NCBI GenBank assembly: GCA_039621445.1
Contig: CP154956.1
Span: forward strand, 75,802,192 to 75,866,191
Source: Euglena gracilis
Lineage: Eukaryota > Euglenida > Euglenophyceae > Euglenales
DNA length: 64,000 nucleotides
Reading direction: 5' to 3'
Positions 20,540-31,834 of the stretch are shown one piece after another. The translations under genes and the position numbers were made by a program. The notes beneath the pieces were generated by a model. The model was given only the letters and a program-made list of their open reading frames with translations. It was not told where the DNA came from and made no database searches. How positions within the stretch are numbered: position 1 is the stretch's first letter; the number at the start of each line of letters is the position of its first letter.

Positions 20540-20745
20540 GTTGGGTCAGACCCCAGGAGGGAGGGTTCATTCGATTTGCCACCCACGGTGTGACCATCGA
20601 CGAACCACACGCACTGTTGGTGGCGGGGCCCGGGCCAGGCAGGGACGCGCATGCTGCACCAGATTGTGTGGTGCCTCGACGTCCGCAACATGGAGAAGCT
20701 CGTGAAGTTCCACCGCCATATTGACCTGCAGACTGCCCGGAGCTC
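20540..20745 (+). CDS. Putative exon(s) of an unidentified gene
   Basis: Two frames on the same strand look coding: FIRFATHGVTIDEPHALLVA (about 20,568-20,632) and, one base out of register, RMLHQIVWCLDVRNMEKLVK then FHRHIDLQTA (about 20,649-20,739). Either a very small intron or a one-base indel separates them. The family is unknown. It is likely part of the gene that ends at 22,187. Confidence 0.5.
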
Positions 20746-21154
20746 CTTTCGCCCTGCAGGGGGGAGTGGTTGCAGGCGTGGCTCAGCAGTCTGCGTCCCA
20801 TTAATACTCGGGTGGCCCTTCGGCTTTGGACAGCTGAAGTCGACAATCCAAAGCGTTGAAAACCTGAAAACGGTCACTGGATTGGGGATGAGCAAACCTC
20901 AGGATCGAAACGCACGTCCATATGTGAGTACATTTGTGAGATGCCTTTGGTACCAAGCATGCCCTGATGTCCAGGCATATCGGCCCGTTTCGGTCACTGC
21001 TCCGCCATGCACATGCAGCCTCCCAGTGTGGCCGGTGCCTGTGTTCGGTTCCCCCCACCCTCCGCGGGTTCGACCCTGACCCTGGCTTGGACACACGTAT
21101 GCGATGCTGCAGGATGCTTGCTCTCCTTTTTGCCGGGGTCGCGGAAGGGTTGCC

Positions 21155-21265
21155 GGCGGCCCGAGGACTTCGAGGTGTTCCTCCGCGCCATCCTGCTGGC
21201 ACTGCAGGACCGCCTCCAGCCCCCTGCCGCTGCCCTCGAGAGCTGGGGGCGGGCCGCCGCTCAGT
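21155..21265 (+). CDS. Putative exon, same gene
   Basis: The frame reads RRPEDFEVFLRAILLALQDR and LQPPAAALESWGRAA with G/C-ending codons and then runs straight into the (GT)n array, so the exon must end before about 21,265. No known motif. Confidence 0.6.
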
Positions 21266-21266
21266 T

Positions 21267-21480
<214 letters not shown>

Positions 21481-22039
21481 TGGATTTTTTTGTGTCAGTG
21501 TGTTGTGTTGTGTTGCGTTGCGTTGCGTTGTGCTGTGTGGATTGCAAGGTGGGTCGGTCTGGGTGGGTGGGTGCGGTGGGTCAGGCTTGACAGGAAAATT
21601 TTGGACCCCCCCGAGGGGGGAGACTACCTGCTGGATTTTCAGCTGTAGTAAGTGGAAATCCCAGCCAGTGGACCCCTGGGTCCATACGCAAAAACCTGGG
21701 TGTTTTGATCCTGAGCCCCCTCCCTCCCACAGGGAGGACAGATGAATGTCCCATTGCCGCCCAGTGCCCTGCAACAACCCTCCCTCGAAATGAAAACGAG
21801 GTTGCTATTTCGGGGCCTGTGTGTCTGGCATGCGGCAATGCCGTTTGTTCCTTTTGGGGCTGGCTGTTTGGACCTCAGAACGCCTCCTCTCCCCCTCCTT
21901 GTTTGGTTCGACCCGGGTTGTGCAGTTGTTGTTGGCGTCAGTAGGACATTGCAAGTAATGCGTTATGTGAGTCGTCAGGTGGTGTGAGTCGAGACGTGGC
22001 GGTGTAAAGCTCGGGGGGGGGGGTTGCTGAACCGCCGCC

Positions 22040-22187
22040 CGGCCCTGAGCATTTCCTCTATGTCCTGTTTGACCGCTGGGCCAAGGCCATCCGGCAGCCG
22101 CCGCTGGCGGCGAAGGCGGACGGGTCGCCACCGGCCCCTCAGCTGCCCCCCAAGCTGGCGCTGCCGCCTGCCCGGCGCGCCCGGTAG
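22040..22187 (+). CDS. Terminal exon of an unidentified gene
   Basis: The frame reads PEHFLYVLFDRWAKAIRQPP, then a Pro/Ala-rich tail ending PPARRAR and a TAG stop at 22,185-22,187. The codon bias is strong and G/C-ending. A basic, proline-rich C terminus suggests a disordered tail. It is taken as the end of the + gene with exons at 20.5 and 21.2 kb, which is inferred from order and strand only. Confidence 0.6.
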
Positions 22188-22876
22188 GCCCCCCGACGCC
22201 CCCCCCCCCCCTGGTGTGGCCCACGCCCAGTCCACCGGGGAGTTGAGGGGGCATGGGGGAGGGGGTATGTTGTGTTTATGTCGCATATTTTATTTTGCAC
22301 GTCAACCTTTTTTTGCATACTTTGAGGCAATATCGCAACTTTTGGCAGATAATTCAGGCGCGGCCGATTTGGCACATATCCCCCCCCCCCGCACCGGGAG
22401 GGTTCCGCTGTAGAGCACCTGCTGAGGTTTTTAGAAAAATCCAGCCTGATGGTGCTGGCTTTTCAGTTCCCAGGCAGGACTGTGCAGGAATTTGGAACCC
22501 CTATCAGTGCGTGGGGGGTTGGGGGGTTGAACCCTCACCCACCCCACCTTTTCTGTCTTTCCAGAGGCACCGATTTTGCTTTTATTGCAGTTGGTATTTT
22601 TTGCCAGCAAAATCCTGTGGTCAACCCTCCCCTTCCCCCAACCTCCCAATCAGTTTTCTGTTTCCCTCTGGCGCTGACCTCCCTTTGTTGGGTCCACCCT
22701 ACCCTCTCGAGCGGTGGGCACTGCCTTTTGGCTGTCTCATATTTGGAACCTGAAGTGCTGCTAGGGATGAGGGTGGCCAGAGCCACATGGGTCCAATTTC
22801 CACAAGGAATTGCACCCATGTTGTGCACCCCCCCAGAAACTTGGCCTCCTGGCCTGGCCCTGCTCTGTGGTACACA

Positions 22877-23120
<244 letters not shown>

Positions 23121-23139
23121 AACCCCTGTGTCAGACGGG

Positions 23140-25200
23140 AGGATTGGGCGACCCCCCCTGCTGGACATCGGCCACAGGTTTTGTGAATTTGTTTTTGTTT
23201 CACTCCCTAATTGAACACATGCCTAATCCCTAATTGACTGCAGGTCAGTGGACAAGCAAGAAGGGGAATTATACCCCCCCCCTGGTCCAAGCACCACCCT
23301 CTGGTTCTCATCCATCTTTTCAAAGGTAAACCCTTCCCAAATAATCCCACGCAGTATTATTTTTTGCCTGATGTCCCGGCTAAGGGTGGGTGTTATTTTG
23401 GGGTATTGGTTTTGGGGTAATAGCTCCTCAAAATTTTCAAAAGTTTTTGGAAAAACCCCCTTGGTGGTTATTTGTTGTACTTTCTCATGAAAATTAACAT
23501 TTTTGCGGGCCAGATGATCCAGTAAACTCAATTTCATTTGTAATTATCGTCAGAAATTATGATTTTTACCCACATTTTGAGGAAAAATCCGGGTTGTCGG
23601 CTCAAAAATTGGGGGGGGGTATTAACTCGGTCGGATCCCGAAGGGGGGGGGGGGTATTATTGGAGGGGTATTTTTTTGGGCTGGGAGGTTTACCTTCCCG
23701 GGGAGCATATATTTTGAGGCACACCGCCGGCCTCAACTCACTCGACCATCCCCCGTCTCCGGCGTTGTCGGATGTGCCTCCAAATTGTCCCATGCAACAC
23801 CATTCAACAGCTTGAGAACCACACCCCCTGGCGTTTGGCATTCCGTCGCCACAACGGACGGCACGTTCTTCAGCGTTTTCAAATCATGCAAGTGTGGTGA
23901 GCCACGTTTCTGTTTGCCTGTTTGCGCACACGTGTTTGAAGATATACTCTGCAGTGGTCCCGCGTGACCGATCCGCCATGTTTGCTTTTGGTGAGTCGGT
24001 CGCGTCGCCACTGTCCGGGGCGATCGGTTGGCGTTGTGGAGGTTTCATGGGAGCATAATTGTGCTGACAGGATGCCAGCCGGCTGACCCTTCCTGCCTCC
24101 ACTTGGGCGTGCCCTGCAGTTGCTGTGGGTCCTCCCGTCCCCATCATGTGTGCCGTGTTCGCTCTGGTCCATAGATTCACTTAACACCTGGGTGACACCT
24201 TTCGAGAGTACCCCCCCCCCCCCGGCAGAGGTGCACCGTGGGTCAGATTTTGGACCAGCCAAAGGCCAAAGGCTGGAAGAATTTGCGGGGTTTTCCGCCT
24301 ATTTTGGATTTTGGGTGGGTTTTCGAACAAGTGGGTGGGTGGGTTTGGGCTGGGGGAAATTGCCCCCTAGAGGGGGGTCACTAAGTAAATCTGTGCTCTG
24401 GTCCCAGCTGCCTTGGTCCGCTCCCCACTTGCAACTGCCATGTGCTGGGAGCCATACCTCTGGTGAGGCAATCGTTGGCATATCGGCTTGGGAATCCAGG
24501 GAAGTTCTGTGGCATTATTTCATCCTTTTGCCTCCTGACAACCACCTCATTCTGTGGTTGCACCGGTGACGACGAATGGCACACCCGTGCACTCAAGGAT
24601 TTTTTTCCCAGAAGATCAGAAGATTTTCCCTGAGATGTGGATTGACAATGGTCTGAAGGTATCAGAAATCAATCTACGCCCAATGTCGACCTGTTTTCGG
24701 CAAGAAATATCGATCTTTTTTTGGCCACCAATAAGTTTTGCATTTTCAATCTTTTTTATTATTTTCACAAATAAATTGAAAGGTCAATAAACTCCGTCAG
24801 TCTCGTGCAACTCAATTCTTGGAACGTGCGAGGTGAATTAATATCCTTTCCCCAGGGAAAGAGTCACAAATCAGCGCCGACAGGCCAGCCCGACCCCCAG
24901 GATGGTCACCCCCAAAATTGATGTGTCCCAACCCTTGTGGCCAAAATGGAGATGAGACTTGGCCGCAAAAGGGGGCAAATTTTTCAAATTTCTCGAGGGC
25001 AAAAAGCACGTTTGAAGTTGAAGGAGTGCGGTGTATGTTTAAAATATTCACCTTCGGGCCATCTATAACCAAAAAAGGTTGGAATGCCCGACCACAGGTT
25101 GACCCGACCTCTGGGGGTGGGATGCTGCTGACCTCTGGGGGTCAGCCCGACCCCCAGAAATCCGCATTTCAGCGCCCCTTTTTGATCAGCCTCCACCCTT
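23140..25200. other. Repeat-rich spacer with no confirmed gene
   Basis: This contains G/C-tract repeats (23,270-23,660), a repeat with GTGGGTGGGTTTGGGCTGGG (24,200-24,400) that recurs in reverse orientation at about 51,040-51,180, and weak coding-like frames. One is TPPGVWHSVATTDGTFFSVF at about 23,818-23,880 on plus, but the minus strand is equally open there. I cannot assign a gene. Confidence 0.35.
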
Positions 25201-25319
25201 TTTGATCAAAATGGTCCCCCAAAGAAACCGAAGGTTTCTGCTTGAAGAGATGCCAAAATGCAAAAGTCTCGTGTTACATCCCAACCCTACCCACCTCAGC
25301 CTCCCCATTTGGCTTTTTC

Positions 25320-25760
25320 AACTATTGGGGATGAAATCTTAACCCCAACCTTGTTCTTTCCAATAACCTCATGTGTTCTTTCGGAATCGCGTTTTTTTTA
25401 TCTGGGTTATATTTGTGAATAAGTGCATGCTGCATATGAAAAAAAATTCATGTTACACCCCAACCCCATTCCTTCTGATAACCTCACCCCCCCCGTTTGG
25501 TTTGGTTTGGTTTGGTTTTAAAAATGCATGAAAATTTTTGCACCCACAGCTGCCAGCTACCCCAAAGAGCCACGCATGGGGAGACCCAGGCGAGGTCCCT
25601 ATTAAGCCTAGTTGGATGACTCTTTGGGTTCGCTGTGTACCCTCTGGGACAAATACAGCAATGACGAGCGGAAAGTTTCAACTATTGGGAATAAAATCTT
25701 AACCCTAAGCCTATTCGTTCCAATAACCTCATGAATTCTTTCGGTTTGGCATTATTTTCA
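25320..25760. repeat. Degenerate direct repeats and hairpin repeat, copy 2
   Basis: CCAATAACCTCATG with TTCTTTCGG occurs at 25,358-25,385 and 25,718-25,745, with a related copy at 25,455-25,490. Between them a (TTTGG)n tract (25,495-25,520) precedes a hairpin (25,546-25,655) that matches the one at 2521-2680 in reverse orientation (core AGCGAACCCAAAGAG and CTCTTTGGGGTAGCTGG). Confidence 0.6.
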
Positions 25761-26129
25761 ATGGACGCCCCAAAACTTGACGCCCCTGACACCCCCCCAA
25801 AACCCCCAAGGGATGTCATTTATGGGTTATGGGGGTCCAAATTTTAAAGAAAATCTATTTCGTATTGTACTGCCAACAGGCGGGTGAGAATTTTTTCCCG
25901 ATAATGGAGGGCGTAGTGTCATTTGTGGTCGTGTCATACGTACCCCCCCCCACACACAGAACTGGGCTCTTCTAGGCAATAGGGCCAATTCATTGTTTTG
26001 GGCCATGTCAAATGTCCCTTTGCAGTTGAGACCCTGGGCCATCACATGGGAAGACAGCTCCGCTGTTGCACACATTGACAGCGTTACCCCCTTCTGCGTT
26101 CATGTTCTTAGCTATGACCCGCTCCTCTG

Positions 26130-26375
26130 GTGAGGCCCGAACATACCATGGCTGACGGTGTGTCCGATGCCAGCCCCCCCCCCCCCAGGGGGAATGACTG
26201 ACTGGTGTTTTCGGAATGGCCGAAATTGGCCACCGAAGGCGCCAGAATTTTGGGGGGGGGTTGGCCAAAATCCATTGATTTGTCGGCCATTTTGGCCAAT
26301 AGGCCAAAGTGGCCGATTCCCCCGGGGGGGGGGGCAGGGGTCGGAAGTGACTGACTGGTTTGTTGACAGTGAAAC
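26130..26375. repeat. 'GTGACTGACTGGTTT' repeat, copy 1
   Basis: A roughly 250-bp unit with GGTGTGTCCGA at one end, two direct copies of TGACTGACTGGT, GGCCGAAATTGGCCACCGAA and a C/G-run hairpin. Further copies lie at 27,165-27,410 (+) and, reversed, at 31,460-31,830, 45,215-45,450, 55,135-55,385 and 56,395-56,600. Confidence 0.75.
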
Positions 26376-27164
26376 GGGGTCGGGCAGCAATGGTATGGCC
26401 TGCCGTTGCCGCCACTCCGCCCGCTACTTTCGTTGTTCCCGTCGCATCGCAGCCCCCCCCCCCGACCTCGACAGGACGTTCCCTTCAAAAAACAAAACAG
26501 TTTCCCAAATCACAGCAGTCTTGTGCTTGCCTTGCCGCCGCTTTTGCCGACTTGCTGTCGAACGAGCCTTCTCCTGGCTGGGACAGGGTCGGAAAGGTTT
26601 TTTCAAGGTTGGTGGCTCTGGGAGGGGTCGGACCAAGTGGATGGCCGGCATTTTTTTTTATTTGCTGGTGAAATTTAATTTGATGGAAATTTCATGCTGA
26701 TTTTCATTTTTTGATTTGGGGGGGGGTTGGGTTTGTTGAAGCCCAATGCAGTGACTCTTCCTAACTCAACTCCTGTGTCAAATTGCTGACAACTTTGGGG
26801 ACAAAATTCCAACCAGTTTCACCACCGAAAGAATTCAAGTCTTAAATTTGGTCTTTCAAATGGTTTTGGCTTGGGAGAATGGTGCCTCAAAAAAACCGTG
26901 AATTGAGAAGAATTCTGCGCAGGGCGATAATGTCGAGAATTTCGAGAATTTCGGTAATGATAATGGTGAAGAATCAAGAATCAGCCTTTGGGGAGAGGGG
27001 CATTTTGTGTGGGTCAAAGCATCAGCCACCGCCACCTTGCTGAATCTCGTCACGTTGTCCAGCTGCTCCACAGCAGGTCCCCAGGAGTCCACAGGACGCT
27101 GCAGCAACCCCCCCCCCCCCAGCAGGAGCGTTGTTTGGGCTGGAGGATTGGGCCTCATTATTGC

Positions 27165-27410
27165 TCAAGGTGTGTCCGACCCCCCTCCTGGGGGGACTGA
27201 TGGTTTTTTTCGGAGTGACTGACTGGTTTTTGGCTCCAGACCCCCCCCCCCAGGGAGGGGGTCTGCCATGAATGGCCGAAACTGGCCACCTGGCGCCGAA
27301 GGCACCAACTTTTGGGGATTTTGGCCAAAGTGGCCGACCCCCCCGGGGGGGGGGGGGTAGAGTGGGTGAATGGTCTTTGAAAAGTGACTGACTGGCTTTT
27401 TCAAAGTGGT
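27165..27410. repeat. 'GTGACTGACTGGTTT' repeat, copy 2
   Basis: Same layout as copy 1: GGTGTGTCCGACCCC, TTCGGAGTGACTGACTGG, GGCCACCTGGCGCCGAAGG, C/G hairpin, then GTGACTGACTGG again. Confidence 0.75.
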
Positions 27411-27539
27411 AAGCAAAAGTATGGTTGGGACTGAACATTGAAACGTGTCCACGATTTGTAAGTTGGCAGGTGTTATTGCACACCTGCGCATATCCTCACA
27501 CTGTAGCCCCTTGCCCCACACACCCTTTCTTTCACAGTT

Positions 27540-27650
27540 GGAGATGTGACCACCAATGCAAAGGTGGTTATTGCTGTTAGTGTTGCTGCCCGCATTGCTT
27601 GTGACAGCTTTCCAAACCCCAAGCTATTCGCGTCCCTGTGGTGGCTTTGC
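27540..27650 (+). CDS. Weak candidate exon
   Basis: The plus frame reads VGDVTTNAKVVIAVSVAARI then ACDSFPNPKLFASLWW. It looks protein-like but the minus frame is also open, and there is no recognised motif. Listed because it lies between repeats and upstream of the PIGK exons on the same strand. Confidence 0.25.
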
Positions 27651-28822
27651 TTGTGAGAAGGGATTGTGGCCCCTGTGATGACGCTTCGCAAAATTTGAGA
27701 GCCCAATTGAGCCCTTTCTTCTGTCAGGGGTGGGAAACAAATCTCATTGTCCCCACCCCACTCTCTATTTCCCCTTTGCAGCAGCTGATTGATTTTTGAT
27801 ATACCAAGATTGCTTAGAATGCTACGAGGACAAAGGATATTTGACAGAATCGTTTTCAGGCAACACATGGAACACACCATGTGCCCCGCAAGTGGTCTGT
27901 GCCCCCCCACACAGTTGTTCCATTCCCACGGGTGATGGGAACAACTGGTGGACAGAGTATTGTGATTAGGCAGTTTTGCCTTTTTTCGCAGCCCCCCCCC
28001 CCCCCACAGATCGCCCACGGCATCAAAAACGCCCCCCCCCCCCCCCCCGCCAACCGACCCTTCCCCGCCGCAGGTGTCCCATACGTACCCCGCCCTGGTC
28101 CCAGTGCCCACCATCCACTGTAAAGAAGGAAGCAAAAGAAAGCACATCAAACGAGGTTTTCGATTTTTGGGAAAGACATTTTTCTCAAATTGATGTTGTT
28201 CAACACACACTTGAACAAAGTTGCTAAATTTTGTGCTTTTTGGGGGGGCTGTTCCAGGTTGGGGAATGGGATTTCGTTCAGGGGACAAAGGTCCCCCAAC
28301 CACAAAGGGTTCTGGGGATGGGATGGGTAGTATCTGGTAGTGGTATCCGGAATTCTAAATGATCCGGTGCAGCATTTAAGAATGACTAGATTTGCCAAAC
28401 GTTGGGTTTCTTCGTGTTTATGGCACATTTTCAAAACTGGCACTAATGTCAGGCTGATTTTTAAGTCAGAAGACCCACCTGGGGGGTCCCGGGCCACAGG
28501 CCCGGGTTTGGATTGCTGGGAAGCGCCGAAAAAAAATTTTGGGAAACGCCCCTCGAAGCTCCGACAAATAATTTTTGGGTGGGGATCCCCCCTCTCCCAG
28601 GAGTCTTAAAAAAAAGCTTCGCTGGTGTCTTGATGCTATGTTTTATTGAATGCAGAAACAATTCAGAATCCAATGCTCACTAAAGCTTTTGCACAGTTTG
28701 ATTTTTTCCCAATGAATGTCAATGCAACGTCAAAGATAATAAAAATGAATATACCCTGTTTCCAGCTTTTAAATTCAACCCGAAAAAACCGCCACCGTCC
28801 ACAGCTATTTTCCGACCCCTTG

Positions 28823-28870
28823 CACACCAATAATTGGGCTGTCATTGTAGCCACGTCGAGGTATTGGTTC
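28823..28870 (+). CDS. PIGK: GPI-anchor transamidase catalytic subunit, exon with HTNNWAV
   Basis: The frame reads HTNNWAVIVATSRYWF, the conserved start of the mature caspase-like C13 peptidase domain of GPI8/PIG-K ('TNNWAVLVCTSRFWFNYRH'). PIGK is the subunit of the endoplasmic-reticulum GPI transamidase that cleaves the C-terminal signal and attaches the GPI anchor. The exon ends at Phe (28,868-28,870) because the next conserved residues, NYRH, start at 29,120. The 5' edge may lie further upstream, as the frame is open back to 28,646. No signal peptide was found. Confidence 0.85.
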
Positions 28871-29119
28871 GCTCTGCCACTAGGTGTATTAGCCATGCCA
28901 CACATATGCATCAAATTAAAAAATGTTTTTTGCTTGTATCCAGAATTAGGTGTTTAACAGCAATTCTGGAATCTTTTGTTTCTCCTGTTTGAATTTGAAG
29001 AAAAACTTAAGATAAATCCCCAGTTGCTTTGTGGATAATCCCCAGGTGATGGTCGCTGGGCTTTAGCATCTGGCTTTTATTGTCTTAGTTTCCATTGCTC
29101 ACGTCTAGTGGCATGGCCC
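28871..29119 (+). other. Nonconventional intron in PIGK
   Basis: Protein conservation fixes the junction between RYWF and NYRH. The intron starts GCTC and ends TGGCCC, with no GT-AG. TGCCACTAG at 28,875-28,883 is the exact reverse complement of CTAGTGGCA at 29,105-29,113, leaving 4 nt at the 5' end and 6 nt at the 3' end. The stem arms are the same as the half-sites of the palindromes in transposon A. Confidence 0.85.
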
Positions 29120-29230
29120 AACTATCGACACACTGCCAATGCCCTTTCGGTGTATCGCACGGTGAAACGGCTGGGGCTTCCGGATGAACGGATTCTCTTG
29201 CTGCTCTCTGATGACGTGGCATGTGACCAG
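29120..29230 (+). CDS. PIGK: GPI-anchor transamidase catalytic subunit, second exon
   Basis: The frame reads [20 protein letters not shown] and [17 protein letters not shown]. This is nearly the family consensus 'NYRH.ANtLSvYRsVKRLGIPDs.IiLMLaDDmACn' of PIG-K/GPI8. The catalytic His and Cys lie further downstream in the family and are not in this exon. I could not find the later exons (expected motifs include a TGHGG and a DTCQA-like segment) in the rest of the window. They may lie beyond a long intron, or this may be a partial copy. Confidence 0.88.
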
Positions 29231-29399
29231 GAAAAGAATTTGATTGTTGTGCTATGTGGGGGGGGGGGGCGAAATTTGCTCGCATGGTCCCCTCCCCATG
29301 TCCAATGAAGCTCCTTGCCCAATAAACAAGGGGTGTCCGTACCCGTCCAGTTTGTCACCTTTTGCAGCATGGCGAGAATTAACGTGACCGAAGAGCACT

Positions 29400-29502
29400 G
29401 GGACAGAGAGATGAACCTGTCTGACCCACCCAGGCGGATGGCCATCTGCTGGGAGAGCGCCTTGCACAGGCTGGTCTTGCCTGTCCCCGGAGGGCCGTGC
29501 AC
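29400..29502 (-). CDS. TRIP13: Pachytene checkpoint protein 2 AAA+ ATPase, Walker A exon
   Basis: The minus strand reads VHGPPGTGKTSLCKALSQQM and AIRL (29,502-29,431), possibly continuing through SDRF. GPPGTGKTSLCKALAQK..IRL is the distinctive Walker A region of PCH2/TRIP13, a ring ATPase that remodels HORMA-domain proteins in meiosis and the spindle checkpoint. Other AAA+ families rarely have TSLCKAL. Only this exon is recognisable. It lies about 200 bp from a PIGK exon on the other strand, which is odd (see findings). No paired intron ends were found, so the borders are approximate. Confidence 0.75.
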
Positions 29503-29599
29503 AGGGGTTTTCAAAAGGGGGAGTGGGGAGTGGGTTTTCCACCCGACTGGCTGGAAAACGACCATTTTTTTGCCCAAATTGGTCGGCATGTCGAGGCAA

Positions 29600-29925
29600 T
29601 CGCCCCATCAACCCACGTTGACAGGGGTTGCTCACTTGCATTGTTCAAAGCAGGGGTCCAATGCCACTCACTGCAGTGTGAGCCGCCTCGTCCCCTTACC
29701 TGACGCTGGGTTTGCTTCGGAGCCCAAAAGGGGTCAGAAAATGGAAAAAACCTGCTCGCATGGGGTTGGCCTGAATTTGGGGCAGCGTGCTGCAGCAGAG
29801 CTGGCTGGGGCACTGCTGCATGGGGCAGGGCCGCCAGTGTGCACACACCATCACCCCATCCCATGGGCTGGCAGAGGCTTTGGGGCTGGGGGTTGGGTAT
29901 GACCCACAAAATTCTCAGGTGTCCC
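29600..29925. repeat. Copy of the foldback-arm repeat
   Basis: From TTGACAGGGGTTGC to GTATGACCCACAAAATT this matches the arms of the foldback at 34.3-35.27 kb (shared GGGCTGGCAGAGGCTTTGGG, GCTGGGGGTTGGGTATGACC). It provides an uninterrupted version of the sequence into which the small hAT-like element at 34,331 inserted. Confidence 0.7.
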
Positions 29926-29989
29926 ACTATTTAGTTTCCCCACTGTACATCACGTCCATACAATGCAACTTTAGCCCACCTTTTTTGCC

Positions 29990-30260
29990 CACTTTTGACC
30001 TCCTTCGGCTGCTTTCGGGAAGCCTTTGGCCACTTTCAGCCACCTTTGGCCACGTTTACCCATTTTTGGTTGCTTTCAGGTGATTTTGGTCACTTCTGCC
30101 CACTTTTGGCCACTTTTAGACCAATTTTGGTACTCTTCGCCATCTTTGTCCACCTTTAGGCTGCTTCTGCTGCTATTGACCGCTTTGTCCACTTCATTAC
30201 AACTTTTTGCTGCTTTTTGACTGCCTTTGGCCACCTTTGCCGGCTTGAATGCAAACAAAC
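29990..30260. repeat. Degenerate TTTGGCCACTTT tandem repeat
   Basis: Many imperfect copies of TTTGGCCACTTT and TTTGGTTGCTTT. A reverse-oriented relative (AAAGTGGCCAAAAGCAGCC) lies at about 56,040-56,240. Both are followed within a few hundred bases by TTATCCGTAGTT-type sequence. Confidence 0.6.
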
Positions 30261-30764
30261 CCGGTCTCGTCCAGACCACTGTTCACCCGCTTCGCCGTCA
30301 ATTCCTCCCCGCACATATCGCACTTCCTCAGCATTTCGCCATGTGGCAGCTGCCCAGAAAAAGCGGCCAAAAAAATCAGAAGCAGGAAGAAAGCAGCCAG
30401 AAATGGAATGTGACAGGAGATCCAGGTTGGACTTCGATAATACTGCCTCTGTGGCTGACAAACTGCAAAGTCGGCCCTCATCGGCCCTGCCTGGCCCTGG
30501 TCGACCGCAAAAAAAAAACAAAAAAAAACAGCTGAAAGAGAATCCTTCAGCCACTGCCTTCAAACATTTGAGGCGACCTCCCCATATCCTTCAAAATCAC
30601 CATCCCCCCGACCACTTTCGACCCCATTTTTCAGCCTACCCCAGCTGCAATGGGCTGGCATCAACTTTTTGATGGGGGGGGGGCACCCTCCAGCCGATGA
30701 AAACCCCTGGCTGTGCAGTAGCAGCACCCTGAGCCCCAAACACATGAGGCCAAAGCGCCAACAG

Positions 30765-31030
30765 TGGTCATCCGTAGTTGCAAAAACGCCTATATTATTG
30801 ACTGGGCCAACCATCCAAAAAAAAAGTTGGAGTGCCATGGGAAAGACAGATTGAGTACAATAAAACCTCTGGAATATCCAAATACCACGATCAAAAAACG
30901 GCGTGCATCCAATACATAACTGATGCACACCTATGTATGATTCCCCTCCCATCCCCTTAAAGCTTCTGTCAGCCATGCCAGACCTGATGCCAGACCAGAC
31001 TGGGAGTCAGGCTTGTCCGTAGTTATCCGT
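30765..31030. repeat. TTATCCGTAGTT dispersed repeat, copy 1
   Basis: About 265 bp (TCCGTAGTTGCAAAAACGCC ... GAGCCATGCCAGACCT-like end ... TCCGTAGTTATCCGTAA) is repeated in direct orientation at 32,545-32,830 with moderate divergence. Short relatives occur at 31,330-31,385 and 56,345-56,390. Confidence 0.65.
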
Positions 31031-31245
31031 AACCCCCCCCCCCCCAATAGAAGCGCGAGGCCGCTACAAGCGCAGGGCAGCGGCGGCGGTCCGCTGCAAC
31101 CGCACCCCCCATTTTGATGGGATTTCTAAAAGAAATCAACAAAAATCGCGTAGGGAGGGTCCAAATAGAAGCGCACCCCCCGCCGCCAGAGGCGGCGGTC
31201 CGCTATAAGCGCACCCGTGCCGCTATTAGGGGGGGGTTTACCACT
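31030..31245. repeat. Inverted-repeat element with AATAGAAGCGC words
   Basis: The left end is GTAA, a C-run and AATAGAAGCG. The right end is CGCTATTA, a G-run and TTTAC. Inside, GCTACAAGCGCA, GGCGGCGGTCCGCT and AATAGAAGCGCACC repeat. Probably a small G-tract-ended element. Confidence 0.5.
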
Positions 31246-31459
31246 GGCCACTCACCACACAGCCAGCTGGGCCAGAAGCGAAGTTAGCACCGGCCATAAA
31301 CAGACAAGAAGCCTTAATGCAACTAAGGGGGGTTTACTTATCCATAATTATCCACATTCAGAATAAACACAAATCCCTGCAACGCATGCCAGGGACCTCA
31401 ATGGCGACTGTGACGACGGACTACGGCCAACGGAAGGTTGAGGGTTCAGAGTATAACAT

Positions 31460-31830
31460 TGCTCACCCCGCGGGGGGGGGGGTCACTACATATTTCAAAA
31501 AACCAGTCAGTCACTTTCCACTTTTCAAAAACCAGTCCACCCACTTCTCACTCCCCTCCCCCCCGGGGAGGGTGCCGGTCACTTTGGCCACTTGGCCAAA
31601 AACAGCTCAAACCCCCCAAAAATTTCACTTCGGCCAAAACTAAAAAAAATTATTCTCCCCAAAACCCTCAAAAATTTTCCAGTGCCTTTGGCGCCAGCCA
31701 GGTGGCCACTTTCGGCCATTCCTGGCCGACCCCCCGGGGGAGCTAAAAACCAGTCTGTCACTCCGAAAAAACCAGTCACCCCCCCCCCCTCTGGGGGTTG
31801 GGGTCGGACACAACTTAAACAATGGTAGAG
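31460..31830. repeat. 'GTGACTGACTGGTTT' repeat, reversed copy 3
   Basis: Reverse-oriented member of the 26.1/27.2-kb family: AAACCAGTCAGTCACTT, CCAGGTGGCCACTTTCGGCC, AAAAACCAGTCTGTCACTCC and GTCGGACACAACTTAAACAA. Confidence 0.7.
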
Positions 31831-31834
31831 CCGA

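Noticed and set aside
26520-26660. IS-type transposase C terminus (VERAFSWLGQGRK)
   Set aside because: The word resembles 'VER.F.WL...RR' of IS4/IS5-like proteins, but the frame around it carries no other motif, and another frame over the same bases is equally open.
28443-28607. Another hAT-like element (CAGGCTGATTTTTAAG ... CTTAAAAAAAAGCTTCGCTG)
   Set aside because: The ends are only loosely complementary and the flanks (ACTAATGT and GTGTCTTG) do not match.
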